64,000 nt of DNA from Serilophus lunatus (taxonomy: Eukaryota > Chordata > Aves > Passeriformes > Eurylaimidae), in assembly GCA_013399895.1 (NCBI GenBank), contig VXBA01003224.1, forward strand, positions 112,313 to 176,312. The letters are read 5' to 3'. Both the position numbers and the translations under genes were made by a program. Position 1 is the first letter of the stretch. Each line of letters begins with the position of its first letter. Shown here piece after piece: positions 39,151 through 50,723 of the stretch. The notes under the pieces are model-generated. The model made no database searches. It had not been told where the DNA came from and was given only the letters and a program-made list of their open reading frames with translations.

Positions 39151-41234
39151 GCTCTGAAATCTGTCTGACCTTATCAATATAAGTAAGCTATGTTGACAGG
39201 TCTCATCTATGGGTACATGCACTTTTCCCAACAGGCATCAGCCCTTCTTAGGTCAGCTTCTGTCTTTGTCAACAGCAGGTTGAATCTGGAAGAAGTCTTC
39301 ACAGAAAAAGTTCTAAAAGCCCCAGTCTTATATTCTTCTCAATACAGAAAATGTAATTTTAAATTTACCTCTGTTTAAGTAGCATAAAGTAGCAAAAATT
39401 TTGTGAACAAAGATAATGTACTTTTATGCGAATCTTTTGGATCTTCATCATAATGTGTTTCTCTTACCTGCAAGATGTAAGAAGCATACTAATGTATTCT
39501 GCGTAGTGTTATTTTGAACCTGCTGTTGATAGTATAAATTTTATGAATATTGATGGTGTATAAATTTGTACTGGGACACAACAGGAAACATTTCATAAAT
39601 TAAATTAATACCATGAGCAGGTATACGGAAAATCTTTACCTGAAAAGACAAACACCACAGACATGTCTATTTATTCAAATGCTGAAGAGAAACATAGGTG
39701 GCCTGCCCATCCCAAGTCCTCATGAATTACCACCTTGACATTAATGGCTGTGCCTCATGTATTCATGCTGAAATCGATAACAAGCAGTCAGGTGATTGTG
39801 CAATATTTCTCTTAAACTGCAAGAATAAACAAACAATTAAATTAATCCAGATGGACCCTCCTCAACATAAGCAATATCGTCAAAGTAAAATGTTCAATTA
39901 ATTAGTTATGTGCTTCTCAATACATCATGCTAATGTCATCATCCCTCAATCAGAGAACAGCACCTGCAGCACTGTCAGATTACAGACAGTAGTGGGCAGA
40001 GATCTGACACGAAGAACTGTCTGTATGTCTCTAACTTTCAATTACTCCTACTATTATTTTGTCTGGTGAAATGAGACATAAAAATACTAAAGTGACTTTC
40101 ATGGGATTAAGCAGGAAACAAACAACAGGGCAAAGCAATAACACTGCATCATAAAAGTAAAAAGTGATTATCTAATTTAATGGACAAAGCTTCCTTCCAA
40201 TCTTTTAAAAGGTCATTTTGATATCTAAAAAATAACTTTTCAAAGACAAATAAAATTATGCCCATTTTGTGAGGAAATTGGAGTAAACATACTAGGCTCT
40301 TTGATAGAAAGTGATGGCAGGTCAGCATGAGAATGAGATGTATAACCAGAACTGATGCCCTAGTCTGATGCCTGCCTATCACTCCATCCCTTCCTCTGGG
40401 CTTTGGCATTTCTTTTGTTTGATGGCACTTAAAGCAGTCTGACTTTTCATGTGGTGTTTTCTTTGTGCATATTCTTAGATGAGGACCTCTTTTTGCAAAT
40501 TGATACATATTTTTATTGGTTTAAATCAGTTTAAAGATGCTTTGATACAAGAAAGCTGCAAGTACCCACCTACTAATTAGGTAGGAATGTTGTACCATTC
40601 AAAATCTGTAAGGTTTTCTTGCCTGTAAGAGTCAGAAACAACAAAAGATGGATGAGTTGTAACAATTCAGAACCTCTCAACTCTCCCTTTCCACTTAGCT
40701 GAATCAAACGGAATTTTTAAAGAAACCTTGTTAGCAGGCACTTAAAAAATTAAATTGAGGATGGGGTGTGTCGGTGATGATAGAACTGGAGAAAGTATGA
40801 AAGTTTTTCCAAATGGTGGTTTTCATTTTCTTTTCTTATGAAGGCAACCTGTAGCAAAATGCTTCCCCAAGGCTGTAATAAGCCTAATTAGTCTTTGATA
40901 TAATGATTGACCTCTGTTGGTCAACATCCAAAGGAGGATATTTACCTTCTCTTTTAACATCATGTCATGAGTGGGAGTGGAAGGCCTAGACAAAGTTTAT
41001 TAGAGAAGCCCTGTCATTGAGTCATGAGGTGCAGCAAAGACTCTCTTGCATTCTAAATTCCTTCTCAGACAGTTTAGGTGCAGCTGAATCCAATCTTAGC
41101 CTTGGATTATGTCAACACCTTAAAATTAAGGAATTATAGATGTGTAGTTGAACCATTTTTGACCTGCAGGTTTGAATCATGACATACTGAGAATACTTAT
41201 ATAAAATCAATCATTTGTTATTACAAATGTTCAG

Positions 41235-41600
41235 GAAAATGGTCTTAATCAGAATAATTTATTTCACAATATAAACACTAAAACTACTAGTAGTATAGTA
41301 TAAGAAAGAATAATGCACTGTATTGAAGCAATCATTGAAGCAATTATATTAGAATTAGCAAAAAGATATAGTTATTAAGTAGATATTTGATATAACTCAC
41401 CCATATCAATGCTCATGGGGAGATCTCCTCAACCTCGAGGAATATCCTTAAGGAGCGTCCTCACCCAAGGGAGGAATCTCCACATATACACTCCAAGAAG
41501 GGTTATATTAGAAGAACCTGCCTATATGAAAGGGTACTGGACTTTCATAGTATAAAGTGATTGACTGCTAGTCACAAATTTACAGGACAACGGGCAGCTT
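41235..41600 (-). repeat. Possible degraded LTR relic
   Basis: On the minus strand a TGAAATAAATTATTCTG run (about 41268-41252) could be a polyadenylation region. The 41400-41530 stretch is more GC-rich than its neighbours and reads like LTR U3. No paired TG/CA ends or target duplication were found, so this is a weak call that a repeat library could easily overturn. Confidence 0.2.
41322..41345. repeat. 12-bp tandem duplication
   Basis: ATTGAAGCAATC is followed immediately by ATTGAAGCAATT, two units differing at the last base. Confidence 0.85.
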
Positions 41601-44363
41601 CTCTGTCACATCCAGCTTCAAAAAGTAGGATGTGTGTTTGAAGTTTGGTGAACCACTTTGTTTTGAGCATAATTCAACACCAAAACAGCATTCTGACATC
41701 ACTGGTAACTCACCATTGACAGCTTGCACTGTTTGCATTCTCTGATGGGATTTTAGGTCTTATTGGGGTAGGCCCTCCTGCTACACACCATGCTGTTAGT
41801 TTGTATTTTGTTAGAGGGGCTTTTATGCCACTACTTCTTCATTATGAACCTCCTCTTTCAATGGGACATTTTATTTGGCACTTGAAATTTATTAAATAAT
41901 GCCAACCAGAAGAAGTCTTGTGATACGAAGGATAGATTAATAGAGGAGAGGGTTTAAAGGGTGTTTTTTTGTTTGCTTCATTGGTTTTGGACTGTGTTTT
42001 TTATAAGCCAGCCTTTGAAGCACGCCTCAAAAATATTCATAGTCTCTCCCTCTAAAGCCTGTAATAATGTCTCAAATTTTGGTGTGTCAAATAAATGTAC
42101 TAATGTTGGACCAGTGTCCAGAAAAATGCACAAATCTCCATTCTCATAGCAGCTATAAATAGCTATAACTGCTTTGTGCTAGGGAAAGCCAATTTTTGTC
42201 TTTACTAGCCAAGCATCCCCTACCATGCTGGAAAGGTTATTTCCTGTGTTGCAGTTTCAAGAACAGGCAAAACTTTCAGCAGTCAGTAAAATACCATGCC
42301 TCTATTTTTTGGAAAGTCAGACCAGACTGACAGTCTTTTTGGTTTAAAAACGTGTGACTTTGCTCTGTACTTCAACCTTACAATTTTTATTTCAAAAATC
42401 TGATTTGATTTCAGAGACCTGTCTTAGTCCCAAGAGGTAGCCTATTTGCCTCAGAGCATTTTGTTTCTAGATATGTTCTCTTCTCAGCAGAGAAGGGACA
42501 TACTGGATGTGGGTCACGCTGCTGGGTATATTTCATGGAAACATTAGTTTCTGAAAGATAAATCAGTAATCTACTTCAAAATATTGTATTATCTTGACTG
42601 GTTGCCATGTAAACATGTCTTTAAATCTTCCACTCTTCTGCTTGTAACAGTGTGCTTAAATGAGGAAATGCTATGGTGGATTTTGCTTTTTTGGTCGTTG
42701 CAGATGTGGGACTCTAAAGCTGTTATTCTCAGTTAGATTTTCTGTCCTTCTCCAATTCTGCAGTGATGTTGCTGTTTTGAAGCATTGTGATTCATCAGCA
42801 TTTTTGGTTGTTGTTGCTACCACTACCATCTCCATGATGAAGCTGTAGTGCTGTGGTTGTACACTGCTCTTGCTACACAGCTTCCTACTCATTGATATCT
42901 CAACTTGGGCAGCTAAAGGCAATTAAATTAAAAGAAGGGTTGACAAAAGATGAAACTGAAGTGTTGAGGCAGCAATATCAGCCATAACAAAATTTGAGGA
43001 ACCTTGAGATAGAGGGAAAACCAGTTTGTTAAGCAGTGGTTCTTTAAGAAAACTTTGACAGGCTCTTTCTACTGCGGTAGAACCAATTTAGTATTCAATA
43101 TATATCATGTCCAGGGTTAAAGCTCTGTTTTTAACAAATGTATACCTGACTGGTGCCTCAGAAATAAAAATTGCTAGTGCTTTTGGTTTTAACGTTTTAG
43201 AGAACAAAGCACTTTTCAGGACTGAATCATGGACAATGAAATAAAAGCATGCTTACTTATTCTGTGTTTGATAGTTGCTTTTGTGTTAACTCCACCCTAC
43301 TGATTGTTTTAGGTATTTTTAAAATAGTGTGGGTGTTTGAGAAGGGGAGAGGAGTGAGATGCAGGGTTCTTGGAGGGAGCTGGGGGGGGAAAGGGGATGT
43401 TTCCTTTTAAACCCTGGGTTTTCTTTGGGTTTTTTTTCCCCTCTCCTTTAATAATCTTCCCTCACTTCCCCCACTTTTTCCCCACCGAAAAGTGGATTGG
43501 TTTTCCCCGGGACACACCGTGTCAGGTTTAACCCCAGCATGGCCCCGGCGCACGGAGCGGGACCATAAGCCCGTAGGGAAGCAGGGCTGGGAGCCGCGGT
43601 GTGCGGGACTGGGGCGGCTCTGGGATCTTGCGGGGCCGCTTCCCAGAGCCCGCGGTGCCAGTGCGGGATTGCGGGGTGGTCCGGGCAGAGGCAGTGGGCC
43701 GCGGGTGCTGGTTGCGGCTCTGCTGCATGGGGCATCTGCCAGTTTTCCCTGAGCCTCGCGGTGGCTGCTCTTGCACACACGCCTTCCCCCCCCCCCTCGG
43801 TGCCAGTGCTGCGCTGCCCCAAGGAAGCTGGCGGGCATGGTGCTGCTACGGGATCGGGTCCCTCACAGAGTGAAGCCCAGCGCCGGGCAGCTGCATGCCT
43901 TCTTGGCAGCGGCGGCTGCAGCCCACAAGTTCCTCCCAACACAGAGCGGTCCTGGCACCAGCTGACTACTGCCCATGGGCTATTCTCGGCGGTGCCCCGG
44001 TGCCCGTGGCTGCGGGGCAGTAACATCAGAAGCACCCTGCCGCCATGGCCAGTGCCTGGCAGTCAACAGTGGCTCTGCCAGCCCCTGCACTGCCGTGGGG
44101 GTGCTCCGGTGGCCACGCCGGCCCCCACGCTGCCATGGGGAGCCCGGCGGGGGGTCCCGGTGGTCCCAGCCACCCCCGGGGGGCAGCCCCTGCGTGGCAG
44201 TGTGGGGGGATGGCTGCTCGGGCAGCTCCTGTGGCCCCGGTCAGCCCCGGACACCCATTTTGTGGGTTTCTGTGGTTGGCAGGTGCCCTGGGAGGCAGCA
44301 GCCATCCCACGGCTGGGAAAAGATCGCACCGGGGAGCTGTTGGCTCACAGACTTTGGCAGGAA

Positions 44364-44374
44364 CCGCCATTTTG
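44364..44374 (-). promoter_or_regulatory. YY1-like motif in LTR C
   Basis: CCGCCATTTTG on the plus strand, i.e. CAAAATGGCGG on the minus strand, close to the YY1 consensus. The equivalent base positions are kept in A and D. Confidence 0.4.
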
Positions 44375-44626
44375 TTGGAGCCGGGAATCTCAAAAGGGGA
44401 GGTGGAGCCCAGACCGCTGGCCAATCCAAAGGGGTGAAGCCGGGAAGAGGACTGCGAGACTCACACGAGACTTGGAGAGCTTAAAAGCCCGAAGAAATGG
44501 AAGTTCACTCTCTTTGGCTTCCTGCGAAGCTGGAGTGCAGCAGCATGGCTCCCCTTCTCCAACTCCCAGGCCTCGTGGCTTGACTCCGCCCACTCCCATC
44601 AGCACCAGAGCCACACCAGCACAACT

Positions 44627-44697
44627 GCAGGTTGAAAACTTCCCCAAATAACATCACAGGTTGGGGGGAGGACCTTTTACTCTGTTGTGTTTTTCAG
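44627..44697 (+). other. Intron-like module in LTR C (donor decayed)
   Basis: The donor position reads GCAGGT, with CAG|GTTGAA as an alternative. The acceptor TGTGTTTTTCAG ends at 44697, immediately before AGACTTCAAGG. The acceptor is well kept, the donor is not. Confidence 0.25.
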
Positions 44698-45129
44698 AGA
44701 CTTCAAGGGCTGGGAGTTGGTTACCATCAGAGAGAGGGAGAGAGAAGAAGGAAGTGGCTTTCCCTTCCCACTGCTTCTCCTGGGCCAGCCTGCCTGGCCT
44801 TTGAAAACAGTTCCCTTATTCTTTTTTTTTTCTTTCTTTTTTTTTTCTTTCGCGTGGTTTTTGGTTGGGTTTAATTCTGTATTAAGTCTGGGACTCCCAT
44901 AAGCTGTTTGCTTTATCTTTGGTCAAGTCTCAGACAAATAAACTGTTTCCTGTTGTTAATTCTGTTCATTCTTCTCGTCACTATTGAGAGTGCCCCCTAG
45001 TTAATATAGTGGTGCTAAACCACCACAAATAGATATATGGGAAGGGAAATTTATTAGCTCAAGTCATTATTCAGTCTTATTTGCTCAAATCACAAACACA
45101 TCCATTTGGCTTATAGGACAAATTCCTAA

Positions 45130-45474
45130 GGGGAGAACTCATCGCAGTCTAAAGCTTCCTCATGAAGGGAAGAGAAAGGGCAGGCACTCTTCTCTGTGGT
45201 GGTCAGTGACAGAACCCAAGGAATGGCTTGAAGTTGTGTCAGGGGAGGTTTAAATTGGATATTAGAAGAAGGCTCTTCATCCAGAGGGTGGATTGGCACT
45301 GGAACAGGCTCCCCAGGGAAGTGGTCACAGCACCAAACCTGACAGAGCTCAAGTAGCGTTTGGATGGCACATGGTGTGACTCTTGGGGATGGTCCAGTGC
45401 AGGGCCAGGAGTTTGACCTGATGATCCTTGTGGGTCCCTTCCAGCTCGGTATATTCTGTGATTCTGTAATTCTT
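45130..45474 (+). mobile_element. CR1 3' fragment (5'-truncated LINE)
   Basis: About 345 bp of the 3' end of a CR1 in sense orientation. It begins within the last part of ORF2 (a GGAGGTTTAAATTGGATATT block near 45243, then GGCACTGGAACAGGCTCCCC near 45294). It continues through the tail GATGATCCTTGTGGGTCCCT (45420-45439) and ends in the CR1 octamer repeat ATTCTGTG-ATTCTGTA-ATTCTT at 45453-45474. This is the usual state of avian CR1 copies. The left edge is approximate. Confidence 0.9.
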
Positions 45475-45708
45475 GGTATATTGTGGAGCATTTTAGGTTT
45501 TGTAGAGACATGCTCTGCATTCCATCCGACTAGCTTGTTGAATGAGACAATGTTCTTGCTGTTTCCACCTTGAAAACAATACCCTCCTGTCCCGGTTTGA
45601 GACAATAGAGAATTTTATCACTTAGAACAGAAGCTCGTTAAATGAAAAAAAACACAACAAGATTTATTACAAGGAAAGGGGAAAAGAAAAAAAACACCTC
45701 AAACCCAA

Positions 45709-45815
45709 ATATATATATATATTTATAATAACAATATAAATATGTATTTTATATATATATATATAAAACTCACACACACCCAGGATTCCCAAAAGATAAA
45801 AACACACACACACTC
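45709..45815. repeat. Compound (AT)n / (CA)n microsatellite inside LTR H
   Basis: Two AT tracts separated by AT-rich sequence, followed by CACACA stretches. Because it lies inside the LTR, its length may differ between copies and individuals. Confidence 0.85.
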
Positions 45816-46292
45816 ATACCCCCTCCACGAGAAGGAAATTGGGTTCAAAGAACCACCCCTCTGCCCTGAAAAACCCATCCAAGGGGAAAAAAACCAAAAA
45901 CCCACAAACAAAGGAAAAAGGGAAAATGAAACAAAAATTGCTGGGAAAGGTTATGAAAATGAGACCCAAACTGCCAACTGGAAAGGCTTATGGCTGCCAG
46001 GTAGTTCTTCGCTGATGCTGAAGCGAGCTCAGAGGGGGAAGAAGGCTTGGTTGAGGCTTCCAAAAGAAACGGCTGGAGACAGCTTTCCCGGGCCAGGTCG
46101 GAGGCAGGAGAGAGAGCGACCCTTCCCGCGCTGAGCTTTAAAAGCCTTGCTTATCCCCGCCCAGCACAGCCAGTTTGTCCAGTCAGCAAACAGTCTTGAG
46201 CTGTTCACTCCTCCCCTTTGCTTGTGTCACTCATGTCATGGCAGCCCCCAGCTTAGCCATGCGGTCCCCTAAAGCCTCATGGGTAGGCGCAG

Positions 46293-46321
46293 GGACTGAT
46301 GGGGGGGTGGTCCATCAGTCC
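46293..46321. repeat. 10-bp perfect inverted repeat inside LTR H
   Basis: GGACTGATGG (46293-46302) and CCATCAGTCC (46312-46321) are exact reverse complements around a 9-nt G-rich loop. It lies in the U3 part of the LTR, upstream of the TTTAAA box on the minus strand, so it is probably a DNA-level or regulatory structure if it matters at all. Confidence 0.8.
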
Positions 46322-46873
46322 GTTACCATGACAACAAGGTGGCTCCCAGCTTTGGACGCCTGTCACAGCTCATAACAAATGCATAAGAATTCAAACAAAA
46401 GGGGAAAAAGAAAACCAAATAGATTAAAACTATAACACCTCCCCTTTCAGTGCAAACTGGTTTATATCACTTTCATTAATTTAATGTAGTTTTAAATAAT
46501 TTATGTTTACTGAACTATTTCACTAAAAAGTGATTACTTCAAATGACATTGCTCTGTGAAACTGTTAGAGAGGGAATGAGTTCAGTGGAGGAATTCTTAT
46601 ACTATTATCACTCTAATTTTAGTTGAATAATGCAATGATTATTTGAATTAAATGGTTTATTAAGTACAGAATATATCCTATTAGAACACAACAAATAATC
46701 CAGGCTGAGAACTGTAAACTGGGTTAAACTTCCACAAGATAAGTATGCCTCTTACACCATACTGCCTTTCTGCATGGAAGAAGCTAGTATGAATTGTTTC
46801 TGAGAACAAATGTGTGACACTGTATTTCTTCTCCTTTACACTAAATTTAGAATGACAGATGTAATAAAACTTA

Positions 46874-46903
46874 AAGTACCACACTCTTAAGTACCACACT
46901 CTT
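46874..46903. repeat. 15-bp perfect tandem duplication
   Basis: AAGTACCACACTCTT occurs twice head to tail with no mismatch. Confidence 0.95.
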
Positions 46904-48466
46904 TCCTAATTTAGACACTGGATTTCCATTGACTCAGTAGTCTATAATGGAAGGTAAGTCAGAGCAAAATTCCTTTTAATGGGTTTTAATAAAATAAATT
47001 ATCATTATTCAGTAATCTAGCCCTTTCTGGGAATTTGAAGATGGCCATGGTCACACTCAGTCATGACCAGGACACCAGTAACTAACTGAAAGAAGGGACT
47101 TCCTAACCTCTTTCAAGGGTATAAAATAAACTGAAAAATAGTGTTACTCTCAAACACTACTGAACAAAGAAGTCTCCAAGGTCTTTCAACTGAAATTGCT
47201 TTGGTAGATCAGAAATACATAGGATTTTTGTTTGTGGTGGGTTTTTTGGTTATTTGTTTTTTAACCAAGTTAGGCCATATATAAGAAACAAATTTAAATT
47301 TCTTCATCTGGGTAATTGTTAAGTCCATACCTTAAAAGTTCAGTTTGATCAACTGCCTGTTGAATTGACTTTTACAACCTATTTGCCTATGGATTTTAGT
47401 GCTACCATTAATTCTCACTGGTTCTATCATCTTTATATAATTTTGGGTTTTCTATTATTTCTGTTATTGATTTGTTATTCCCTATGGATTGTGAAAACCC
47501 GTTTGAAAAAAGCAGGCTAATAAATGAAGATTAGTCTCCCATCAAAATCTGAGATTCTTCCTACAAGATGTAGGCTGTCTTTGAAATAAAATTATGCAGT
47601 ACTTCAGTTCCTTTGGGCTTGTTTGGTTTTCTTGACTCATTTTTAAGACTTGATATAAGGAAAACAAATTGGGCTGTTGTTATGGTTGCTTACCTCCTTC
47701 TGGCACTTGCAATGGTTAGCTGCCCTTATGATTCATTATGGTTTCCCATCTGCTGCTTGCTTCTGTTCAAGATGCTGTGAATTTTTAATCTCTAAATTGT
47801 TAGGTCTGAGTTAGTTTGGGGATACATAGCTCCCTCAGAGGTCTCCTAAAGACAAGATTCTCTTACTGCCATTTCTTCCAGATGGAGGTTGCTATCCTGA
47901 GAAAATAAATATCTGTAGTGCATGGAACAGGGTGATATGTACACTTAAATTCTTCTAGAGGAAGAAAATTTAAATTTTATTGTCAGTACTGACCCAGTGT
48001 GGTTCCTTTTCTGTCTTCAAGAAGTGCATTTGCAGAGTGGGCAGCACCTCTTCCACTGGCTAGGTTACCTTTAATATTTTCTTAAAATAATAAACTGACA
48101 ACAGAACTGCATGACCTGGAAGGATGTATGGTATCCAGGCAAAATAAAATGTTCGTGTAATTTATTTAGACCATTGTTGAAAGTAGCTACAGGTCTTAAA
48201 TCCTTCCTTTTTTGGGGATGCTTAGTCTGAGTCACTTAAAGAATATCTGATTTACAATGAAAAGAAAATGTTTTTCCACTGTAAGATATCTGAAACTGCA
48301 CAAATTTTACAAATCTTGGCTGTAAATATTTGCTTATTTGTAAAACTTCTAGTACTTGATCTAACACAGAAATGCAGCTTTTCCTCTATAACTCCATTCA
48401 GTTAACAATTAAGAAAATGATAGGTCATTCTTGAATCTAGTCCTTCTATTCAGGAACAAGGACTTT

Positions 48467-48500
48467 TATATATATATATATATATATACATACACACACA
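48467..48500. repeat. (TA)n(CA)n microsatellite abutting LTR D
   Basis: Alternating TA passes into CATACACACACA and stops about 5 bp before the end of element D. Confidence 0.95.
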
Positions 48501-48823
48501 TAAACTGTGGTGGTGTGAACCACTATTTTTCACTAGGGGCATGCACAACGATGACGAAAAGACTAAACAGAATTTTAACAGCAGGTTTAACAGACCCCAT
48601 CTGGGGCTCAACCAAGGGGAAGAAACAACTCATGGGAAACCCCAGACTTTACACAAAAATACACCTGACAAAGTCACGTAGAAAACAAAAACAGAACAAA
48701 AAAAGCCCAGACTGCTTCTCAAAGGCCAGATGGTTGGCTGAGGAAAGCAGTGGAAGGAAAAGGGAGCCGCCTCTCTCTGTCTCTCTCTTTCTCTGATGGT
48801 ATCACTCCCGGCCCTCGAAGTCT

Positions 48824-48892
48824 CTGCAAAATACAAAAGAAGTGAAAAGTGTCTCCCGCCCCAGGGGGGCTCTCAGGGAAACTTTCATTTGC
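48824..48892 (-). other. Intron-like module in LTR D (donor decayed)
   Basis: On the minus strand, GCAAAT at 48892-48887 stands in the donor position, and TTGTATTTTGCAG ends at 48824, before AGACTTCGAGG. The layout is the same as in A. Confidence 0.25.
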
Positions 48893-49139
48893 AACTATGC
48901 TGGTTTGGCTCTGGTGCCGATGAAGATGGGCAGAGTCAACCACGGGATCTGGAAGCCAGGAGGAGAGGGGCCATGTAGCTCCCCAGCTCAAAGGAAGCTG
49001 AAGAGAGGGGGGACTTCCATGTTCAGCCTTTTTAAGCCCTCCAAGTCTTGCACGAATCTCGCTGTCTTCCCAGCTAAGCCATCTTCTGATTGGTCAGTGG
49101 TGCCGGGCTCCACCTCTCTTCCGGGGTCTTCACTCCAGG

Positions 49140-49150
49140 CAAAATGGCGG
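49140..49150 (+). promoter_or_regulatory. YY1-like motif in LTR D
   Basis: CAAAATGGCGG on the plus strand. Relative to the inverted element this is the same site and orientation as in A and C. Confidence 0.4.
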
Positions 49151-49789
49151 TTCCTGCCGAAAGCCGCGTGTTTGGAGCTTGGAGGCGCCATGATTACTGG
49201 CTGCGGGCCACACGTGGCACCCTCAGAGCGGCCACGCCCCTCCACGTGGCCACCACCAGCATGGCACCAATGCAGGGCCTCACCACTGTCCCAGGGAGCA
49301 CTCGCCGCTCGCAGGGACCCCTCCCAAGAGGGATCCACAGAGCGGTGACACCATTCCCAGCCATCCAAAGCAGCCACCGCATGGCCGCCTGTTCCAGCTG
49401 CCTTGGGCGGGGCTGTGGGACCCCTGCCAGCCATCCGCCATGGCTAGGACCCACATGGCCCCTGGCGAGGCCCCGCCAGCAAGGAAAGGCTGGTGGGCAG
49501 TCTGTGCCGCTGCATGAAACTCCCACCAGCTGTCCCCGCCGCTGCTGGGACACACCGTAGGTAACGGGGACCAGGACAGCCCAGGAACCATCCAGAGTTG
49601 CAGTCTGTTACGGCAGTGCGGGGCCGACAGTGCCCGTTGCAGCCCACCCATGCTGGGGCAAAAGGTGCCCCAGTCCCAGCCTGGCCCCAGGAAACCACAG
49701 GGGAGGGTGGGACAGGTGGGAGCAGCCCATGCTGAGAGCAGCCCTTGCCCTCCCCCAGCCCCAGGAGAGAGCGGGCAGCAGCGAGGGCC

Positions 49790-50723
49790 NNNNNNNNNNN
49801 NNNNNNNNNNNNNNNNNNNNNNNNNNNNNNNNNNNNNNNNNNNNNNNNNNNNNNNNNNNNNNNNNNNNNNNNNNNNNNNNNNNNNNNNNNNNNNNNNNNN
49901 NNNNNNNNNNNNNNNNNNNNNNNNNNNNNNNNNNNNNNNNNNNNNNNNNNNNNNNNNNNNNNNNNNNNNNNNNNNNNNNNNNNNNNNNNNNNNNNNNNNN
50001 NNNNNNNNNNNNNNNNNNNNNNNNNNNNNNNNNNNNNNNNNNNNNNNNNNNNNNNNNNNNNNNNNNNNNNNNNNNNNNNNNNNNNNNNNNNNNNNNNNNN
50101 NNNNNNNNNNNNNNNNNNNNNNNNNNNNNNNNNNNNNNNNNNNNNNNNNNNNNNNNNNNNNNNNNNNNNNNNNNNNNNNNNNNNNNNNNNNNNNNNNNNN
50201 NNNNNNNNNNNNNNNNNNNNNNNNNNNNNNNNNNNNNNNNNNNNNNNNNNNNNNNNNNNNNNNNNNNNNNNNNNNNNNNNNNNNNNNNNNNNNNNNNNNN
50301 NNNNNNNNNNNNNNNNNNNNNNNNNNNNNNNNNNNNNNNNNNNNNNNNNNNNNNNNNNNNNNNNNNNNNNNNNNNNNNNNNNNNNNNNNNNNNNNNNNNN
50401 NNNNNNNNNNNNNNNNNNNNNNNNNNNNNNNNNNNNNNNNNNNNNNNNNNNNNNNNNNNNNNNNNNNNNNNNNNNNNNNNNNNNNNNNNNNNNNNNNNNN
50501 NNNNNNNNNNNNNNNNNNNNNNNNNNNNNNNNNNNNNNNNNNNNNNNNNNNNNNNNNNNNNNNNNNNNNNNNNNNNNNNNNNNNNNNNNNNNNNNNNNNN
50601 NNNNNNNNNNNNNNNNNNNNNNNNNNNNNNNNNNNNNNNNNNNNNNNNNNNNNNNNNNNNNNNNNNNNNNNNNNNNNNNNNNNNNNNNNNNNNNNNNNNN
50701 NNNNNNNNNNNNNNNNNNNNNNN
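49790..50723. other. Assembly gap, 934 N
   Basis: The gap begins in the GC-rich U3 of element D and ends at a run of G in a T-flanked context (from 50724). If D has the length of A, about 360 bp of the gap is LTR and the rest is unknown. Confidence 0.95.

Larger units (their letters stand above)
34492..43322. other. Unassigned AT-rich sequence, no gene seen
   Basis: About 8.8 kb with short open frames only. It includes poly-T runs near 34965-35002 and 35491-35508, an A-rich tract at 39069-39150, a small tandem duplication at 41322-41345, and a doubtful LTR relic at about 41235-41600. No host exon could be supported. Confidence 0.5.
43328..45027 (+). mobile_element. Solo LTR element C, ERVL-like, 5-bp TSD
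   Basis: A 1700-bp GC-rich block reads from TGTGGGTGTTTGAG to GTGCTAAACCACCACA, flanked by the perfect duplication AATAG (43323-43327 and 45028-45032). It is the closest relative of element A, matching across the YY1-like site, the GAGAGCTTAAAAGCCCGAAG promoter-like run (A has CAAAAG), the CTCTCTTTGGCTTCC start-site region, the AGAGACTTCAAGGGCTGGGAG acceptor region, AATAAA (44937-44942) and U5. It lacks internal retroviral sequence. It is the left member of a repeat cluster: a CR1 fragment starts about 100 bp downstream and element H about 560 bp downstream. Long open frames here shift phase relative to A and are not coding. Confidence 0.85.
45588..46437 (-). mobile_element. Solo LTR element H (antisense), 5-bp TSD
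   Basis: An 850-bp block reads on the minus strand from TGTTATAGTTTTAATC to TCTCAAACCGGGACA. It is flanked by the perfect 5-bp duplication CCTCC (45583-45587 and 46438-46442). AATAAA on the minus strand (45668-45663) leaves a U5 of about 75 bp, and a TTTAAA box near 46137-46142 could be the promoter. The ends fit the terminal motif of A-F, but the body differs, so this is a separate family. It carries an AT/CA microsatellite at 45709-45815, on the transcribed side of the LTR, and a 10-bp hairpin at 46293-46321. Confidence 0.82.
46443..48505. other. Unassigned sequence between LTRs H and D
   Basis: AT-rich sequence with no gene seen. It contains a 15-bp tandem duplication (46874-46903) and ends in a TA/CA microsatellite at the edge of element D. 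Confidence 0.5.
48506..49789 (-). mobile_element. Solo LTR element D (antisense), running into a gap
   Basis: The plus-strand start TGTGGTGGTGTGAACCAC is the reverse complement of the 3' terminus of the A/C subfamily. Reading inward on the minus strand gives the matching U5, acceptor and GC-rich U3 in the order seen in A and C. The distance from the YY1-like site to the 3' end is about 643 bp, against about 656 in A. By comparison with A the 5' end should lie near 50150, inside the gap, so the second edge and target duplication cannot be read; the left flank is TAAAC (48501-48505). The AATAAA signal has decayed: the matching site on the minus strand reads GTTAAAC. Confidence 0.8.

Noticed and set aside
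41212..41229. Hairpin CATTTGT-TATT-ACAAATG as an element end
   Set aside because: Seven base pairs in AT-rich DNA is expected by chance, and no partner end was found.
43599..44651. 350-codon open frame in LTR C
   Set aside because: It follows GC content. Its parts align with two different frames of LTR A, which shows indels that are not multiples of three.
45742..46134. 130-codon plus-strand frame through LTR H
   Set aside because: It runs through a microsatellite and lies antisense to the LTR; the translation is low complexity at its start.
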